Assembly (NCBI RefSeq): GCF_900120155.1
Contig: NZ_LT635549.1
Span: 2,016,688-2,080,687, forward strand
Direction of reading: 5' to 3'
DNA: 64,000 nt
Source: Clostridium sp. Marseille-P3244
GTDB taxonomy: Bacteria > Bacillota > Clostridia > Lachnospirales > Lachnospiraceae
In this document: positions 23,505 through 33,963 of the stretch, in pieces
How positions within the stretch are numbered: position 1 is the first letter of the stretch
Layout of the letters: each line of letters opens with the position of its first letter
Notes under the pieces: generated by a model
What the model saw: the letters and a program-made list of their open reading frames with translations, nothing else
What the model was told of the DNA's origin: nothing
The model's database searches: none
Made by a program: the position numbers and the translations under genes

Positions 23505-23517
23505 TCAATTATTTTAG

Positions 23518-24549
<1,032 letters not shown>

Positions 24550-24570
24550 TCAGCTGATTTTGAAAAACAG

Positions 24571-24667
24571 AAGATGCCCACCGGAACCATGACTGCATCG
24601 CAGCTTTTGAGGGAGTGTATGCTCTACATGCTGTCTGTGCGGTGCAGGTGCCGGGGGCATCTTTTTT
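24571..24667 (+). terminator. Long hairpin terminator after ilvC
   Basis: AAGATGCCC (24571-24579) pairs with GGGCATCTT (24655-24663) and CCGG (24581-24584) with CCGG (24651-24654); T5 follows. The enclosed 66 bases can fold further (CTGCATCGCAGC with TGTGCGGTGCAG). No T-box core or known riboswitch motif is seen. A second G+C hairpin, CCCGCCC / GGGCGGG (24670-24688), follows, just before the MATE gene. Confidence 0.7.
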
Positions 24668-24734
24668 ATCCCGCCCGGACGGGGCGGGGGAATGGAAATA
24701 CTGCGGAAATGAGAAACAAAGTAGGAGGGACAGA

Positions 24735-26144
24735 ATGTCTGGAAGGACTCAGGCAGAGGAGAATAACAATGACGGCAGGAGCGGCAATGACTTCAGCAGG
24801 GGAAGCATCGCCCGGAATATTCTGAACCTTGCGATTCCCATGACATTGGCACAGCTCATCAATGTCATGTACAGCATCGTGGACCGGATCTATATCGGAC
24901 ACATTCCACATGCTTCTATTGAAGCTCTGACCGGAGTGGGACTCTGCCTTCCTATCATCACGATCATCACCGCATTCGCAAATCTCTTTGGCATGGGAGG
25001 GGCGCCTCTGTGTTCCATTGCCAGGGGCGGGCATGAAGAAGAAAGAGCGGAGAAAGTGATGGGGAATTCCTTTACCCTTCTTCTTCTGTCAGGGGCTGCC
25101 CTGATGCTGGCCTGCCTGATCTTTCTGAAGCCGCTTCTGTATCTGTTTGGCGCGGATGCCGCGTCTTATCCATATGCGCAGGAATATATCACAATCTATC
25201 TCTGGGGAACCCTGTTTGTCATGACCAGCCTGGGAATGAATAATTTTATCAACGCGCAGGGGTTTGGAAAGATGGGAATGCTTACGGTCCTGCTTGGAGC
25301 TGTGCTTAATATCATACTTGATCCTGTATTTATCTTTACCCTGGGAATGGGAGTCAGAGGAGCGGCTGTCGCTACGGTTCTGTCTCAGGGAGCGTCCGCG
25401 TTCTGGGTCCTTCGATTCCTGACTGGAAAGAAAGCGCTTTTGAAACTGAGCAGAAAGGGAATGAAACTGGAATGGCCTCTGGTAAAGCAGATCACTCTCC
25501 TGGGCACTTCGGGATTTGTCATGTCCGTCACCAACGGGCTGGTGCAGATCGCGTGCAATGCGGTACTGGCACGAAAGGGAGGCAGCCTCTATGTGAGCAT
25601 CATGACAGTCATCAATTCTGTTCGTGAGATCATCACCATGCCCATCACCGGACTGACTTCCGGCGCGCAGCCGGTGATCGGATACAACTATGGAGCGGGA
25701 TGCTTTTGCCGGGTAAAGTCCGCGATTAAATTCATGAGTGTGGGCTGTATCGTATTTTCTCTGGCAGTCTGGGCGGTGCTGTTTTTCGAACCCGGTTTTT
25801 TTATTCATCTGTTCAGTCAGGAGAACGAGCTGATCCGGGAAGGGGTTCCCGCCATGCGCATTTATTTCTGCGGTATCTTTATGATGGCCCTGCAGTTTGC
25901 CGGGCAGTCCACCTTTGTGGCGCTGAACCGTCCGAAGCAGGCAGTGTTCTTCTCTTTGTTCCGCAAGGTGATCATCGTGATCCCGCTGACCCTGATGCTT
26001 CCGATGATCAGCGGACTGGGGATCCACGGCGTGTTCCTTGCCGAACCTATTTCAAATGTAATCGGCGGAACCGCCAGTTTTGTTACGATGCTGATCACAG
26101 TCTGGCCGGAGTTAAAAAAGAGTACAAAAAAGACATCCGTCTGA
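24735..26144 (+). CDS. MATE-family efflux transporter
   Basis: Protein of 469 residues with about twelve hydrophobic segments in two repeated halves. The start of the first bundle (LAIPMTLAQLINVMYSIVDRIYIG) and the matching region in the second half (TSGAQPVIGYNYGAG) are MATE signatures. It exports cationic drugs or other small molecules in exchange for Na+ or H+. ATG 24735 is chosen with GGAGGG six bases upstream; an upstream in-frame ATG at 24615 lies within the terminator hairpin and has no such site. The stop lies inside the bidirectional terminator shared with rpsT. Confidence 0.92.
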   Translation: MSGRTQAEENNNDGRSGNDFSRGSIARNILNLAIPMTLAQLINVMYSIVDRIYIGHIPHASIEALTGVGLCLPIITIITAFANLFGMGGAPLCSIARGGHEEERAEKVMGNSFTLLLLSGAALMLACLIFLKPLLYLFGADAASYPYAQEYITIYLWGTLFVMTSLGMNNFINAQGFGKMGMLTVLLGAVLNIILDPVFIFTLGMGVRGAAVATVLSQGASAFWVLRFLTGKKALLKLSRKGMKLEWPLVKQITLLGTSGFVMSVTNGLVQIACNAVLARKGGSLYVSIMTVINSVREIITMPITGLTSGAQPVIGYNYGAGCFCRVKSAIKFMSVGCIVFSLAVWAVLFFEPGFFIHLFSQENELIREGVPAMRIYFCGIFMMALQFAGQSTFVALNRPKQAVFFSLFRKVIIVIPLTLMLPMISGLGIHGVFLAEPISNVIGGTASFVTMLITVWPELKKSTKKTSV

Positions 26145-26164
26145 CGGTGAACGGATGTCTTTTT
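26126..26164. terminator. Bidirectional terminator between MATE gene and rpsT
   Basis: AAAAAGACATCCGT (26126-26140) and ACGGATGTCTTTTT (26151-26164) pair perfectly, with A5 on one side and T5 on the other, so it works for both converging genes. Confidence 0.9.
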
Positions 26165-26192
26165 CGTTACTTTATGTTGATAAACGACAGGA

Positions 26193-26456
26193 TCATGCGA
26201 TCCCATTTACAGCTTTTGACAGACGGGAGATTTTCCTGGAAACGGTCTTTTTATGGTAGACACCTTTGCTTCCTGCCTTGGAAATCTCAACGATCGCTGC
26301 GTGCAGGGCCGTCTTAGCGGACTCAGCGTCCTTCTGTGCGACTGCAGTCTCAACTTTCTTGACCGCTGTTTTCACTTTGGACTTGATTGCCTTGTTCCTT
26401 GCAGCTTTTGTCTCGTTTACTAAAATTCTCTTCTTAGCAGACTTAATGTTAGCCAA
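26193..26456 (-). CDS. rpsT: Ribosomal protein S20
   Basis: Protein of 87 residues starting ANIKSAKKRIL after the initiator and ending SRKISRLSKAVNGIA, an unmistakable S20. It binds the 5' domain and h44 of 16S rRNA in the small subunit. The start codon is TTG (26456-26454) with a full GGAGGTG (26469-26463 on the minus strand) six bases away; the frame also extends five codons upstream without a ribosome site. TTG initiation of rpsT is also known in E. coli, where S20 represses its own translation. Promoter at 26578-26550. Confidence 0.97.
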   Translation of the reverse strand: MANIKSAKKRILVNETKAARNKAIKSKVKTAVKKVETAVAQKDAESAKTALHAAIVEISKAGSKGVYHKKTVSRKISRLSKAVNGIA

Positions 26457-26549
26457 TCTGTACACCTCCAAATATCACTCGAAATTCAAATTATGGATAT
26501 GTGTTCCGGCAGATTCGGACACGGACGCTCCGCTGAAACATACTCATTC

Positions 26550-26578
26550 ATTTTATGCTAACTGGAAAGGGTTGTCAA
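26550..26578 (-). promoter_or_regulatory. Promoter of rpsT
   Basis: Minus strand: TTGACA (26578-26573), 17 bases, TAAAAT (26555-26550). It gives a leader of about 85 bases before the TTG start, enough for autoregulation. Confidence 0.85.
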
Positions 26579-26641
26579 TACATATTTTAAGAAATGTTGA
26601 GAAAACTACTGATGAAATGAAAGATAAAGCGAGGATGAGAA

Positions 26642-27640
26642 ATGTTGAGAAATTACAGTGTAAGGACAGATCTTGCCCTGGAGGAAAAAGAGCAGTTTGA
26701 GTCGGATAATGTGGAGATCCCTGGAGTAGTTCTGGAAGAAGATTATGACGAAAAAAGCGAGATCCGGGTGACTCGGGTGGAAATCGAGACAGAAAACGGC
26801 GCGAAAGCGATGGGAAAACCAGTGGGGACCTACTTAACACTGGAGACTCCGAACCTGGCGGTGCCCGACGAGGAAAGTCATGTGGAAATCGCGGAAAAAC
26901 TCTGTGGTTATATCCGGGAGCTGATCGATAAAAATGATGTCAGGAAAGACAAAGACCTGTCTGTTCTCGTGGTAGGGCTCGGAAACAGAGAGGTGACACC
27001 GGATGCGCTGGGTCCGTATGTGGCTGACCATCTGTCCGTTACCCGTCATATCGTAAAAGAATATGGAAAATACGCCATGGGCATGGAACGCGCGGACATG
27101 ATCAGCGCCATTGTGCCGGGAGTCATGGGACAGACCGGAATGGAGAGCGCGGAGATCGTCCGGGGGATCATCCGGGAGACCCACCCGGATATCGTGATCG
27201 CGGTGGACGCGCTGGCAGCCCGCAACAGCAGGAGACTGAACCGTACGGTCCAGATCGCGGATTCGGGGATCCATCCCGGCTCCGGAGTAGGAAACCACAG
27301 AATCGGGATGACAAGGGAATCTCTGGGTGTGCCGGTGATCGGAATCGGAGTCCCCACAGTAGTGGACGCGGCCACGATCGTAAATGATACGATGGAAAAT
27401 TTTATCCGTGCTCTGGAGTCTTCCCAGTCTTTAAAGGGAGTGGGAGAGGTGCTCAAGTCCTATAACGAGGGAGAAAAATATGAATTTGTAAAGGAACTGA
27501 TCGCGCCCCATCTGAACGGAATGTTTGTGACGCCCAAAGATGTGGATGAAATGGTACATCATATCAGCCATACAATTTCAGAAGCAATCAATATGCTTTT
27601 TGCGTCCGGAAGAGAGATGGAGAGTGCAGACAGGGCTTAA
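26642..27640 (+). CDS. gpr: Germination protease GPR
   Basis: Protein of 332 residues. Family marks are SVRTDLALEEKEQF near the start (the propeptide-cleavage zone), LVVGLGNREVTPDALGP, IVPGVMGQTGMES and PGSGVGNHR. GPR is made as a zymogen in the forespore and degrades small acid-soluble spore proteins at germination. It is the first clear proof in the window that the host forms endospores. ATG 26642 follows GAGGATGA. A forespore (sigma-G) promoter should lie in 26579-26641, where I could not fix one. spoIIP follows after nine bases, as in many Firmicutes. Confidence 0.95.
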   Translation: MLRNYSVRTDLALEEKEQFESDNVEIPGVVLEEDYDEKSEIRVTRVEIETENGAKAMGKPVGTYLTLETPNLAVPDEESHVEIAEKLCGYIRELIDKNDVRKDKDLSVLVVGLGNREVTPDALGPYVADHLSVTRHIVKEYGKYAMGMERADMISAIVPGVMGQTGMESAEIVRGIIRETHPDIVIAVDALAARNSRRLNRTVQIADSGIHPGSGVGNHRIGMTRESLGVPVIGIGVPTVVDAATIVNDTMENFIRALESSQSLKGVGEVLKSYNEGEKYEFVKELIAPHLNGMFVTPKDVDEMVHHISHTISEAINMLFASGREMESADRA

Positions 27641-27649
27641 GGATAAGAA

Positions 27650-28966
27650 ATGGAGGATTATCTTCTGCCAGTCAGATGGCGTCAAAGGTATATCCGGCGT
27701 TTTAACCGCATAGAATTTCAGGAGGATGACCGGAGTCTTCCTGAAAATCCCATGCCGGAAAGGAATGCTGCTTATATGGACAGATTGAGGAAGGGAAAGA
27801 TTACGCAGGTAAAGATGACAGTCTTAGCAGTTTTTTCCCTTGTCTGTGTCGCCTGGATCATGGCGGACGGATTTGACGGGAACTGGCGTTATCATTTTCA
27901 GAAACAGCTTTTTACAAATGTAGAAGAAATGTACATGCCGGGGCTTGCCTATCTGAACCATACTCCGGGAAAGGGAGTACAGGAATGGGTGAAGGAGAAG
28001 GCACTGGCATGGTTCCCTCTGGCAAGCTACGCCGAGGATCACGCTTACAAAGATCCCTCGATCGAAGACGAAGAGACAGTGGCGAAAATACTGGAGGCCC
28101 AGGCAGGAGATGAAAACGCAGTGGACGAAAACGGAAAGCTGATCGGAGATCCGGATGAATCAGAGGCAGCGGCACAGTCGGTTACTCCGACGGTAGACAT
28201 GTCGATCGAGAAACTGCGGGATTTCGATTATCTTCTCAGTAATTTCTATACAGTGGACAGTTCTACCATGATCGGACCGGACCAGCTGAACGCCGATGAT
28301 CTCCTGGGCAGGAGCATGAAGATCGACAACACGACAGGGGGCCCGAAAGTCCTGATTTTTCATACGCACTCTCAGGAGGAGTTCGCAGATTCTACACCGG
28401 GAGATCCTGCCACCAGCATTGTAGGCGTGGGTGAATATCTTACCCGGCTGCTAAACGAAAGAGGCATTGAGACGATCCATGATACCGGCGTCTATGATAT
28501 CATCAACGGACAGCTGGACCGTAGCAATGCCTATGAAAACGCGGAGGCTTCCGTACGTCCTATCATCGAGGCAAATCCGACTCTCGAGGTGGCGATCGAC
28601 CTTCACAGGGACGGAGTAGCGGAGGATACGCATCTGGTCACGGAGATCAATGGAAAACCAACCGCGAAGATCATGTATTTTAACGGTCTGAGCCGGTCAC
28701 GGACAAACGGCGACATCGATTATCTGTACAATCCCTATATTCAGGATAATCTGGCTTTTTCCCTGCAGATGCAGCTTGCGTCCGAAAGTCTGTATCCGGG
28801 ATTTGTCCGGCATATCTATCTGAGAGCCTATCGGTATAATCTGCATCTGCTTCCGAAGTCGCTTCTGATCGAGGCCGGTGCGCAGACGAACACTGTGGAA
28901 GAGATGATGAACGCAATGGAAGTGCTGGCTGATACTCTGTGCCATGTGATCACAGAGGAATCATAA
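27650..28966 (+). CDS. spoIIP: Stage II sporulation protein P
   Basis: Protein of 438 residues. A membrane anchor lies at about 56-75 (VLAVFSLVCVAWIMADG), followed by an acidic linker (about 125-180) and the amidase/endopeptidase domain from about 225 (PKVLIFHTHSQEEFADS with the metal His; AIDLHRDG with the second). SpoIIP, with SpoIID and SpoIIM, degrades septal peptidoglycan during engulfment. The long acidic linker is lineage-variable. It is co-oriented with gpr in the standard order. Confidence 0.95.
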   Translation: MEDYLLPVRWRQRYIRRFNRIEFQEDDRSLPENPMPERNAAYMDRLRKGKITQVKMTVLAVFSLVCVAWIMADGFDGNWRYHFQKQLFTNVEEMYMPGLAYLNHTPGKGVQEWVKEKALAWFPLASYAEDHAYKDPSIEDEETVAKILEAQAGDENAVDENGKLIGDPDESEAAAQSVTPTVDMSIEKLRDFDYLLSNFYTVDSSTMIGPDQLNADDLLGRSMKIDNTTGGPKVLIFHTHSQEEFADSTPGDPATSIVGVGEYLTRLLNERGIETIHDTGVYDIINGQLDRSNAYENAEASVRPIIEANPTLEVAIDLHRDGVAEDTHLVTEINGKPTAKIMYFNGLSRSRTNGDIDYLYNPYIQDNLAFSLQMQLASESLYPGFVRHIYLRAYRYNLHLLPKSLLIEAGAQTNTVEEMMNAMEVLADTLCHVITEES

Positions 28967-29016
28967 AAGGAATCAAAGAACCTGCACTACAACCACTATA
29001 TTCGCCGTTTTTTGTA

Positions 29017-29045
29017 TTTACAACCACAAAAACTAGTGGTATATT
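29017..29045 (+). promoter_or_regulatory. Promoter of the type IIA topoisomerase operon
   Basis: TTTACA (29017-29022), 17 bases, TATATT (29040-29045). ACCAC (29023-29027) and GTGGT (29036-29040) form an inverted repeat in the spacer, and ACAACCAC is repeated upstream at 28989. TGCTCTG / CAGAGCA (29057-29075) is a hairpin in the leader just before the ribosome site. Confidence 0.75.
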
Positions 29046-29090
29046 ATGTAATGGCATGCTCTGTTCATCAGAGCAGAAGGGAGAATATAA

Positions 29091-31013
29091 ATGGCAGACA
29101 AGAATACATATGATGCAGGCAGTATCGCGGTACTGGAAGGTCTGGAAGCGGTCAGAAAACGGCCGGGCATGTATATAGGAAGTGTGTCCACAAAAGGACT
29201 GAATCATCTGGTCTATGAGATCGTGGATAACGCGGTGGATGAGCATTTGGCAGGATATTGTTCCGAGATCCATGTGACACTGGAAAAGGACGGATCTGCC
29301 ACCGTGTCAGACAATGGGCGCGGAGTTCCGGTAGACATGCATGAGAAGGGAGTGTCAGCGGCCCGTCTTGTCTATACGACGCTCCACGCGGGAGGAAAAT
29401 TTGACGGGTCTGCCTACAAAACAAGCGGAGGACTGCACGGCGTCGGCTCTTCCGTGGTAAATGCGCTTTCCGCTTATATGGATGTGAAGATCAGCAAAGA
29501 CGGTTACATCCATCACGACCGATATGAGCAGGGAATTCCCGTGATCGAACTGGAGGACGGACTGCTTCCCAGGATCGGGAAGACGAGAAAAACCGGGACA
29601 ACCGTTAATTTTCTCCCGGATGACACGATTTTTGAGAAAACTGTTTTCCGCGCGGAGGAGATCAAGAGCAGGCTCCACGAGACGGCATATTTAAATCCGG
29701 AACTCACCATTATTTTTGACGATAAAAGGCCAGAGGCACCGGAACATATCGAATACCACGAGCCGGATGGAATCCTTGGATTTATAAAGGATTTGAACAA
29801 AAAAAAGGAGATCCTTCATGAGCCGGTTTATTTTAAAGGAGAATCGGACGGCATTGAAGTGGAGGCGGCTTTTCAGTATGTGAATGAATTTCATGAAAAT
29901 GTGCTTGGTTTCTGTAACAATATCTATAATTCAGAGGGAGGCACACATCTGACAGGGTTCAAGACTACATTTACTACAGTTATGAACCAGTATGCCAGAG
30001 AGCTGGGAATCTTAAAAGAAAAGGACGCGAATTTTACCGGAGCGGATATCCGGAACGGCATGACAGCTATCGTCTCCATCAAGCATCCGGATCCCCGATT
30101 CGAAGGACAGACAAAGACAAAGCTGGACAACCCTGACGCCGCGAAAGCGGTCAGCAAGGTGGCCGGAGAGGAGATCGTCCGTTATTTTGACCGGAATCTG
30201 GATATTCTGAAAACAGTCCTTTCCAGCGCGGAGAAAGCTGCGAAGATCAGAAAGACCGAGGAAAAGGCCAGAACGAACCTGCTCACAAAACAGAAGTATT
30301 CTTTTGACAGCAACGGAAAGCTGGCCAACTGTGAAAGCCGGGATCCGAAAAAATGCGAGATCTTTATCGTAGAGGGAGATTCGGCGGGAGGTTCCGCCAA
30401 GACTGCAAGGGACCGGAATTTCCAGGCCATCCTTCCTATCCGCGGCAAGATCCTGAACGTAGAGAAGGCCAGCATCGACAAAATTCTTGCCAACGCGGAG
30501 ATCAAGACGATGATCAATGCCTTTGGATGTGGATTTTCTGAAGGGTACGGAAATGATTTTGATATTACGAAACTGCGGTATGACAAGATTATCATTATGG
30601 CAGATGCTGATGTGGACGGAGCCCATATCTCGACCTTGCTGCTGACCCTGTTCTATCGTTTCATGCCGGAGCTGATCTATGAGGGACATGTTTATATCGC
30701 CATGCCTCCACTGTATAAGGCTATGCCGAAAAATGGGGAGGAGGAATACCTCTATGATGACAAGGCGCTGGAAAAATACCGGAAGACCCATTCAGGTCCG
30801 TTTACACTGCAGAGATACAAAGGACTGGGCGAGATGGATGCCGAACAGCTCTGGGAGACGACGCTGGATCCTGAGAGGCGTCTTTTGAAACTGGTGGAGA
30901 TCGAGGATGCCAGGATGGCTTCCAGTGTGACAGAGATGCTCATGGGTACAGAGGTCCCTCCGAGACGCACCTTTATCTATGAGAACGCGACGGAGGCAGA
31001 ACTTGACATCTGA
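29091..31013 (+). CDS. parE: Type IIA topoisomerase subunit B (ParE-like)
   Basis: Protein of 640 residues: GHKL ATPase (EGLEAVRKRPGMYIGS; DNGRGVPVD; GLHGVGSSVVNALS), transducer, and TOPRIM (FIVEGDSAGGSAKTARD; MADADVDGAHI). It forms the ATPase half of a heterotetramer with the next gene. Position away from dnaA/recF and beside a partner lacking the gyrase box favours topoisomerase IV (decatenation) over gyrase, though both have near-identical domains. ATG 29091 follows GGGAG; promoter at 29017. Confidence 0.8.
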   Translation: MADKNTYDAGSIAVLEGLEAVRKRPGMYIGSVSTKGLNHLVYEIVDNAVDEHLAGYCSEIHVTLEKDGSATVSDNGRGVPVDMHEKGVSAARLVYTTLHAGGKFDGSAYKTSGGLHGVGSSVVNALSAYMDVKISKDGYIHHDRYEQGIPVIELEDGLLPRIGKTRKTGTTVNFLPDDTIFEKTVFRAEEIKSRLHETAYLNPELTIIFDDKRPEAPEHIEYHEPDGILGFIKDLNKKKEILHEPVYFKGESDGIEVEAAFQYVNEFHENVLGFCNNIYNSEGGTHLTGFKTTFTTVMNQYARELGILKEKDANFTGADIRNGMTAIVSIKHPDPRFEGQTKTKLDNPDAAKAVSKVAGEEIVRYFDRNLDILKTVLSSAEKAAKIRKTEEKARTNLLTKQKYSFDSNGKLANCESRDPKKCEIFIVEGDSAGGSAKTARDRNFQAILPIRGKILNVEKASIDKILANAEIKTMINAFGCGFSEGYGNDFDITKLRYDKIIIMADADVDGAHISTLLLTLFYRFMPELIYEGHVYIAMPPLYKAMPKNGEEEYLYDDKALEKYRKTHSGPFTLQRYKGLGEMDAEQLWETTLDPERRLLKLVEIEDARMASSVTEMLMGTEVPPRRTFIYENATEAELDI

Positions 31014-31059
31014 GTGAGATGCCAAAGAGGAATCTGATATTCTTAGAAGGAGACAGTAC

Positions 31060-33300
31060 ATGAACAGTGAATCACAGATCATAAGGACAGAGTACTCTGA
31101 TCTTATGAAGAAATCCTATATCGATTACGCCATGAGTGTCATTATCGCCCGGGCGCTGCCTGACGTAAGAGACGGACTCAAACCGGTACAGCGCCGCACT
31201 CTGTACGACATGTATGAACTGGGGATCCGTTACGACAGGCCCTACAGGAAATGTGCCCGTATCGTAGGCGATACGATGGGAAAATACCATCCTCACGGGG
31301 ACAGCTCGATCTATGAGGCTTTGGTGGTCATGGCTCAGGACTTTAAGAAAGGACAGACTCTTGTGGACGGCCATGGCAATTTCGGCTCCATCGAGGGAGA
31401 CGGGGCTGCGGCCATGCGATATACGGAGGCAAGGCTGACGAAATTTACCCAGGAAGTATGTCTTGGTGACCTGGACAAGAATGTCATTGATTTTGGCCCC
31501 AATTTCGACGAGACGGAAAAAGAGCCACTGGTCCTTCCCGTGCGGGTGCCGAATCTTCTGGTAAACGGCGCGGAAGGGATCGCGGTAGGTATGGCGACCA
31601 GCATACCGACGCACAACCTGGGAGAAGTGATCGACGCGGTAAAGGCCTATATGAAAAATGACGCCATTACTACCCGGCAGCTTATGAAATATATTAAAGG
31701 ACCGGATTTCCCGACAGGCGGCATCGTGGTCAACAAAGATGATCTGCAGGACATTTATGAGACGGGCCAGGGTAAGATCAAGATCCGCGGTAAAGTAGAG
31801 ATCGAGGAGCAAAAAGGCGGCAGAAAACAGCTGATTATCAGTGAGATTCCCTACACCATGATCGGCACCGGGATCGGCAAATTCCTGAATGACGTGGCGA
31901 ATCTGGTAGAGACTAAGAAGACCACGGATATTGTAGATATTTCCAATCAGTCCTCAAAAGAGGGAATTCGCATCGTGCTGGAGCTCAAAAGAGGAGCGGA
32001 CGCGGAAAATCTGAAGAACATGCTTTATAAGAAGACCCGGCTGGAGGATACGTTCGGAGTCAATATGCTGGCCGTGGCAGACGGCCGCCCGGAGACACTG
32101 GGGTTAAAAAAGATCATTGAGCATCATGTGGATTTCCAGTTTGAGCTGGCTACCCGGAAGTACCAGACACTTCTGTCCAGGGAACAGGAAAAAAGCGAAG
32201 TGCAGGAAGGACTGATCAAAGCCTGTGATGTTATTGACCTGATCATTGAGATCCTTCGCGGGAGCAAATCCGTAAAGGATGCCAGAGCGTGTCTTGTAAA
32301 CGGAGTGACAGATAACATCACTTTCAAGTCCAATATTTCAAAGAAGATGGCCGCTCTGCTCAGATTTACAGAACGTCAGGCCACCGCTATCCTGGAGATG
32401 CGGCTGTACCGGCTGATCGGGCTGGAGATTGAGGCCCTCCGTGCGGAACATGAGCAGACGCTTAAGAATATTGCCCGTTATGAGGATATCCTGAATAATT
32501 ACGATTCCATGGCAGGCGTTATCATGGAGGAGCTGGACGCGTTTAAAAAGGAGTACAGCGTGAAGCGGCGTACAGTCATCGAAAATGCGGAAGAGGCGGT
32601 CTTTGAGGAGAAAAAGATCGAGGAGCAGGAAGTGGTGTTTTTGATGGACCGGTTCGGATATGCAAGGACAGTGGATACCTCTGTTTATGACAGAAACAGG
32701 GAAGCGGCGGACAGCGAGAACAGATATGTGGTCCATTGTATGAATACAGGAAAACTGTGTATTTTCACAGACAAGGGAAGAATGCATCAGGTCAAGGTGC
32801 TGGATGTGCCTTACGGTAAGTTCCGGGATAAAGGGACACCTATCGATAATATCAGCAATTATTCCACCAGTGAAGAGCAGATCGTCATGGTCTGTGATGC
32901 GGAACAGATGCGGTTTTCCCATCTTATGTTCGCTACGGCCCGGGGAATGATCAAGCAGGTAGAAGGTACGGAATTTCAGGTGGCAAAAAGAACGATCGCG
33001 GCCACCAGGCTTCAGGAAGAAGATTCCCTGATCGCGGTAAAGGTGATCAATGAGAGCCAGCAGGTGGTGCTGCAGACGAAAAATGGCTATTTTCTCCGGT
33101 TCCCGGCCCTGGAGGTGCCTGTGAAGAAAAAGACGGCAGTGGGCGTACGGGGGATTCGTCTGCAAAAAAAGGATGAGCTTGAAAATGTCTATCTGTTTGA
33201 AGAGGGAACAGAGACAAAAGTACCTTATGGCGAGAAAGAAGTCACGCTGAACAGGCTGAAAGTGGCAAAAAGGGACGGCGTGGGGATCAAATCCAGGTAA
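31060..33300 (+). CDS. parC: Type IIA topoisomerase subunit A (ParC-like)
   Basis: Protein of 746 residues. [35 protein letters not shown] (quinolone-resistance region, with Ser at the key position) and [11 protein letters not shown] (catalytic Tyr) mark the breakage-reunion domain; the coiled coil and beta-pinwheel C-terminal domain follow. I found no QRRGGKG-type GyrA box in the C-terminal domain, which points to topoisomerase IV. It is co-transcribed with parE after a 46-base gap. Alternative name in annotations: second gyrA. Confidence 0.8.
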   Translation: MNSESQIIRTEYSDLMKKSYIDYAMSVIIARALPDVRDGLKPVQRRTLYDMYELGIRYDRPYRKCARIVGDTMGKYHPHGDSSIYEALVVMAQDFKKGQTLVDGHGNFGSIEGDGAAAMRYTEARLTKFTQEVCLGDLDKNVIDFGPNFDETEKEPLVLPVRVPNLLVNGAEGIAVGMATSIPTHNLGEVIDAVKAYMKNDAITTRQLMKYIKGPDFPTGGIVVNKDDLQDIYETGQGKIKIRGKVEIEEQKGGRKQLIISEIPYTMIGTGIGKFLNDVANLVETKKTTDIVDISNQSSKEGIRIVLELKRGADAENLKNMLYKKTRLEDTFGVNMLAVADGRPETLGLKKIIEHHVDFQFELATRKYQTLLSREQEKSEVQEGLIKACDVIDLIIEILRGSKSVKDARACLVNGVTDNITFKSNISKKMAALLRFTERQATAILEMRLYRLIGLEIEALRAEHEQTLKNIARYEDILNNYDSMAGVIMEELDAFKKEYSVKRRTVIENAEEAVFEEKKIEEQEVVFLMDRFGYARTVDTSVYDRNREAADSENRYVVHCMNTGKLCIFTDKGRMHQVKVLDVPYGKFRDKGTPIDNISNYSTSEEQIVMVCDAEQMRFSHLMFATARGMIKQVEGTEFQVAKRTIAATRLQEEDSLIAVKVINESQQVVLQTKNGYFLRFPALEVPVKKKTAVGVRGIRLQKKDELENVYLFEEGTETKVPYGEKEVTLNRLKVAKRDGVGIKSR

Positions 33301-33337
33301 AAAGAGGTAAAATCCCGGGAAATATGCGAAAAACACT

Positions 33338-33366
33338 TGATTTCTATGTGAAAAGGTGTTAAAGTC
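33338..33366 (+). promoter_or_regulatory. Promoter of rimP-nusA-infB operon
   Basis: TTGATT (33338-33343), 17 bases, TAAAGT (33361-33366), about 110 bases before the rimP start. Confidence 0.6.
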
Positions 33367-33393
33367 TCTTATAGTTACATAAGGGATCCGGCA

Positions 33394-33421
33394 GAAGAGT
33401 GGACGAAAGTTCACTCTTCTT
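33394..33421 (+). promoter_or_regulatory. Tetraloop hairpin in the rimP leader
   Basis: AGAAGAGTGGAC, loop GAAA, GTTCACTCTTCT: a 12-bp stem with one G-T pair and a GNRA tetraloop, followed by a short T-rich run. It may be a weak terminator or attenuator, fitting for the operon that encodes NusA. Confidence 0.55.
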
Positions 33422-33476
33422 TGTTCGTGGCAGGTTTTCTATGTAAACAGTATATCAGCAGGAAAGGAAGTATAGT

Positions 33477-33944
33477 GTGTCGAAGAGAGAAGAATATGAA
33501 CAGATGACAGAACAGCTTTTGGAACCGATCGTCACCGGCCTTGGATTTGAGGTGGTGGATGTGGAGTATGTCAAAGAGGGCGGGACCTGGTATCTGCGGG
33601 CCTTTATTGACAAACCCGGCGGAATCACCGTGGATGACTGTGAGACGGTGAGCAGACAGTTCTCCGATATTCTCGATGAGAAAGACTATATCTCGGATTC
33701 CTATGTCTTCGAGGTAAGCTCCCCGGGTCTTGGAAGACCGCTCAGGAAAGAGAAGGATTTCAGAAGGAGTATCGGGGAAGAAGTAGAGATCAGGACGTAT
33801 CGGGCGATTGAGCATCAAAAAGAATTTACCGGGATACTCAGAAGATATGATGAAAATACTGTCACGATTGCCTGTGAGGATGATACGGAGCAGACATTTG
33901 AGCGGTCTGATATCGCTCTGATCCGTCTGGCCCTGGATTTTTAA
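33477..33944 (+). CDS. rimP: Ribosome maturation factor RimP
   Basis: Protein of 155 residues. The motifs EPIVTGLGFEVVDVEYVKEG and VFEVSSPGLGRPLRKEKDF are RimP hallmarks, with the C-terminal SH3-like half after them. RimP helps assemble the 30S 3' domain. Start is GTG 33477, after GGAAAGGAAG. It is the first gene of the classic nusA-infB operon. Confidence 0.95.
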   Translation: MSKREEYEQMTEQLLEPIVTGLGFEVVDVEYVKEGGTWYLRAFIDKPGGITVDDCETVSRQFSDILDEKDYISDSYVFEVSSPGLGRPLRKEKDFRRSIGEEVEIRTYRAIEHQKEFTGILRRYDENTVTIACEDDTEQTFERSDIALIRLALDF

Positions 33945-33963
33945 GTTTTAGGAGGAAATCATA

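Noticed and set aside
24571-24734. T-box or other riboswitch before the MATE gene
   Set aside because: No T-box core or antiterminator motif and no known aptamer could be recognised; only hairpins are certain.
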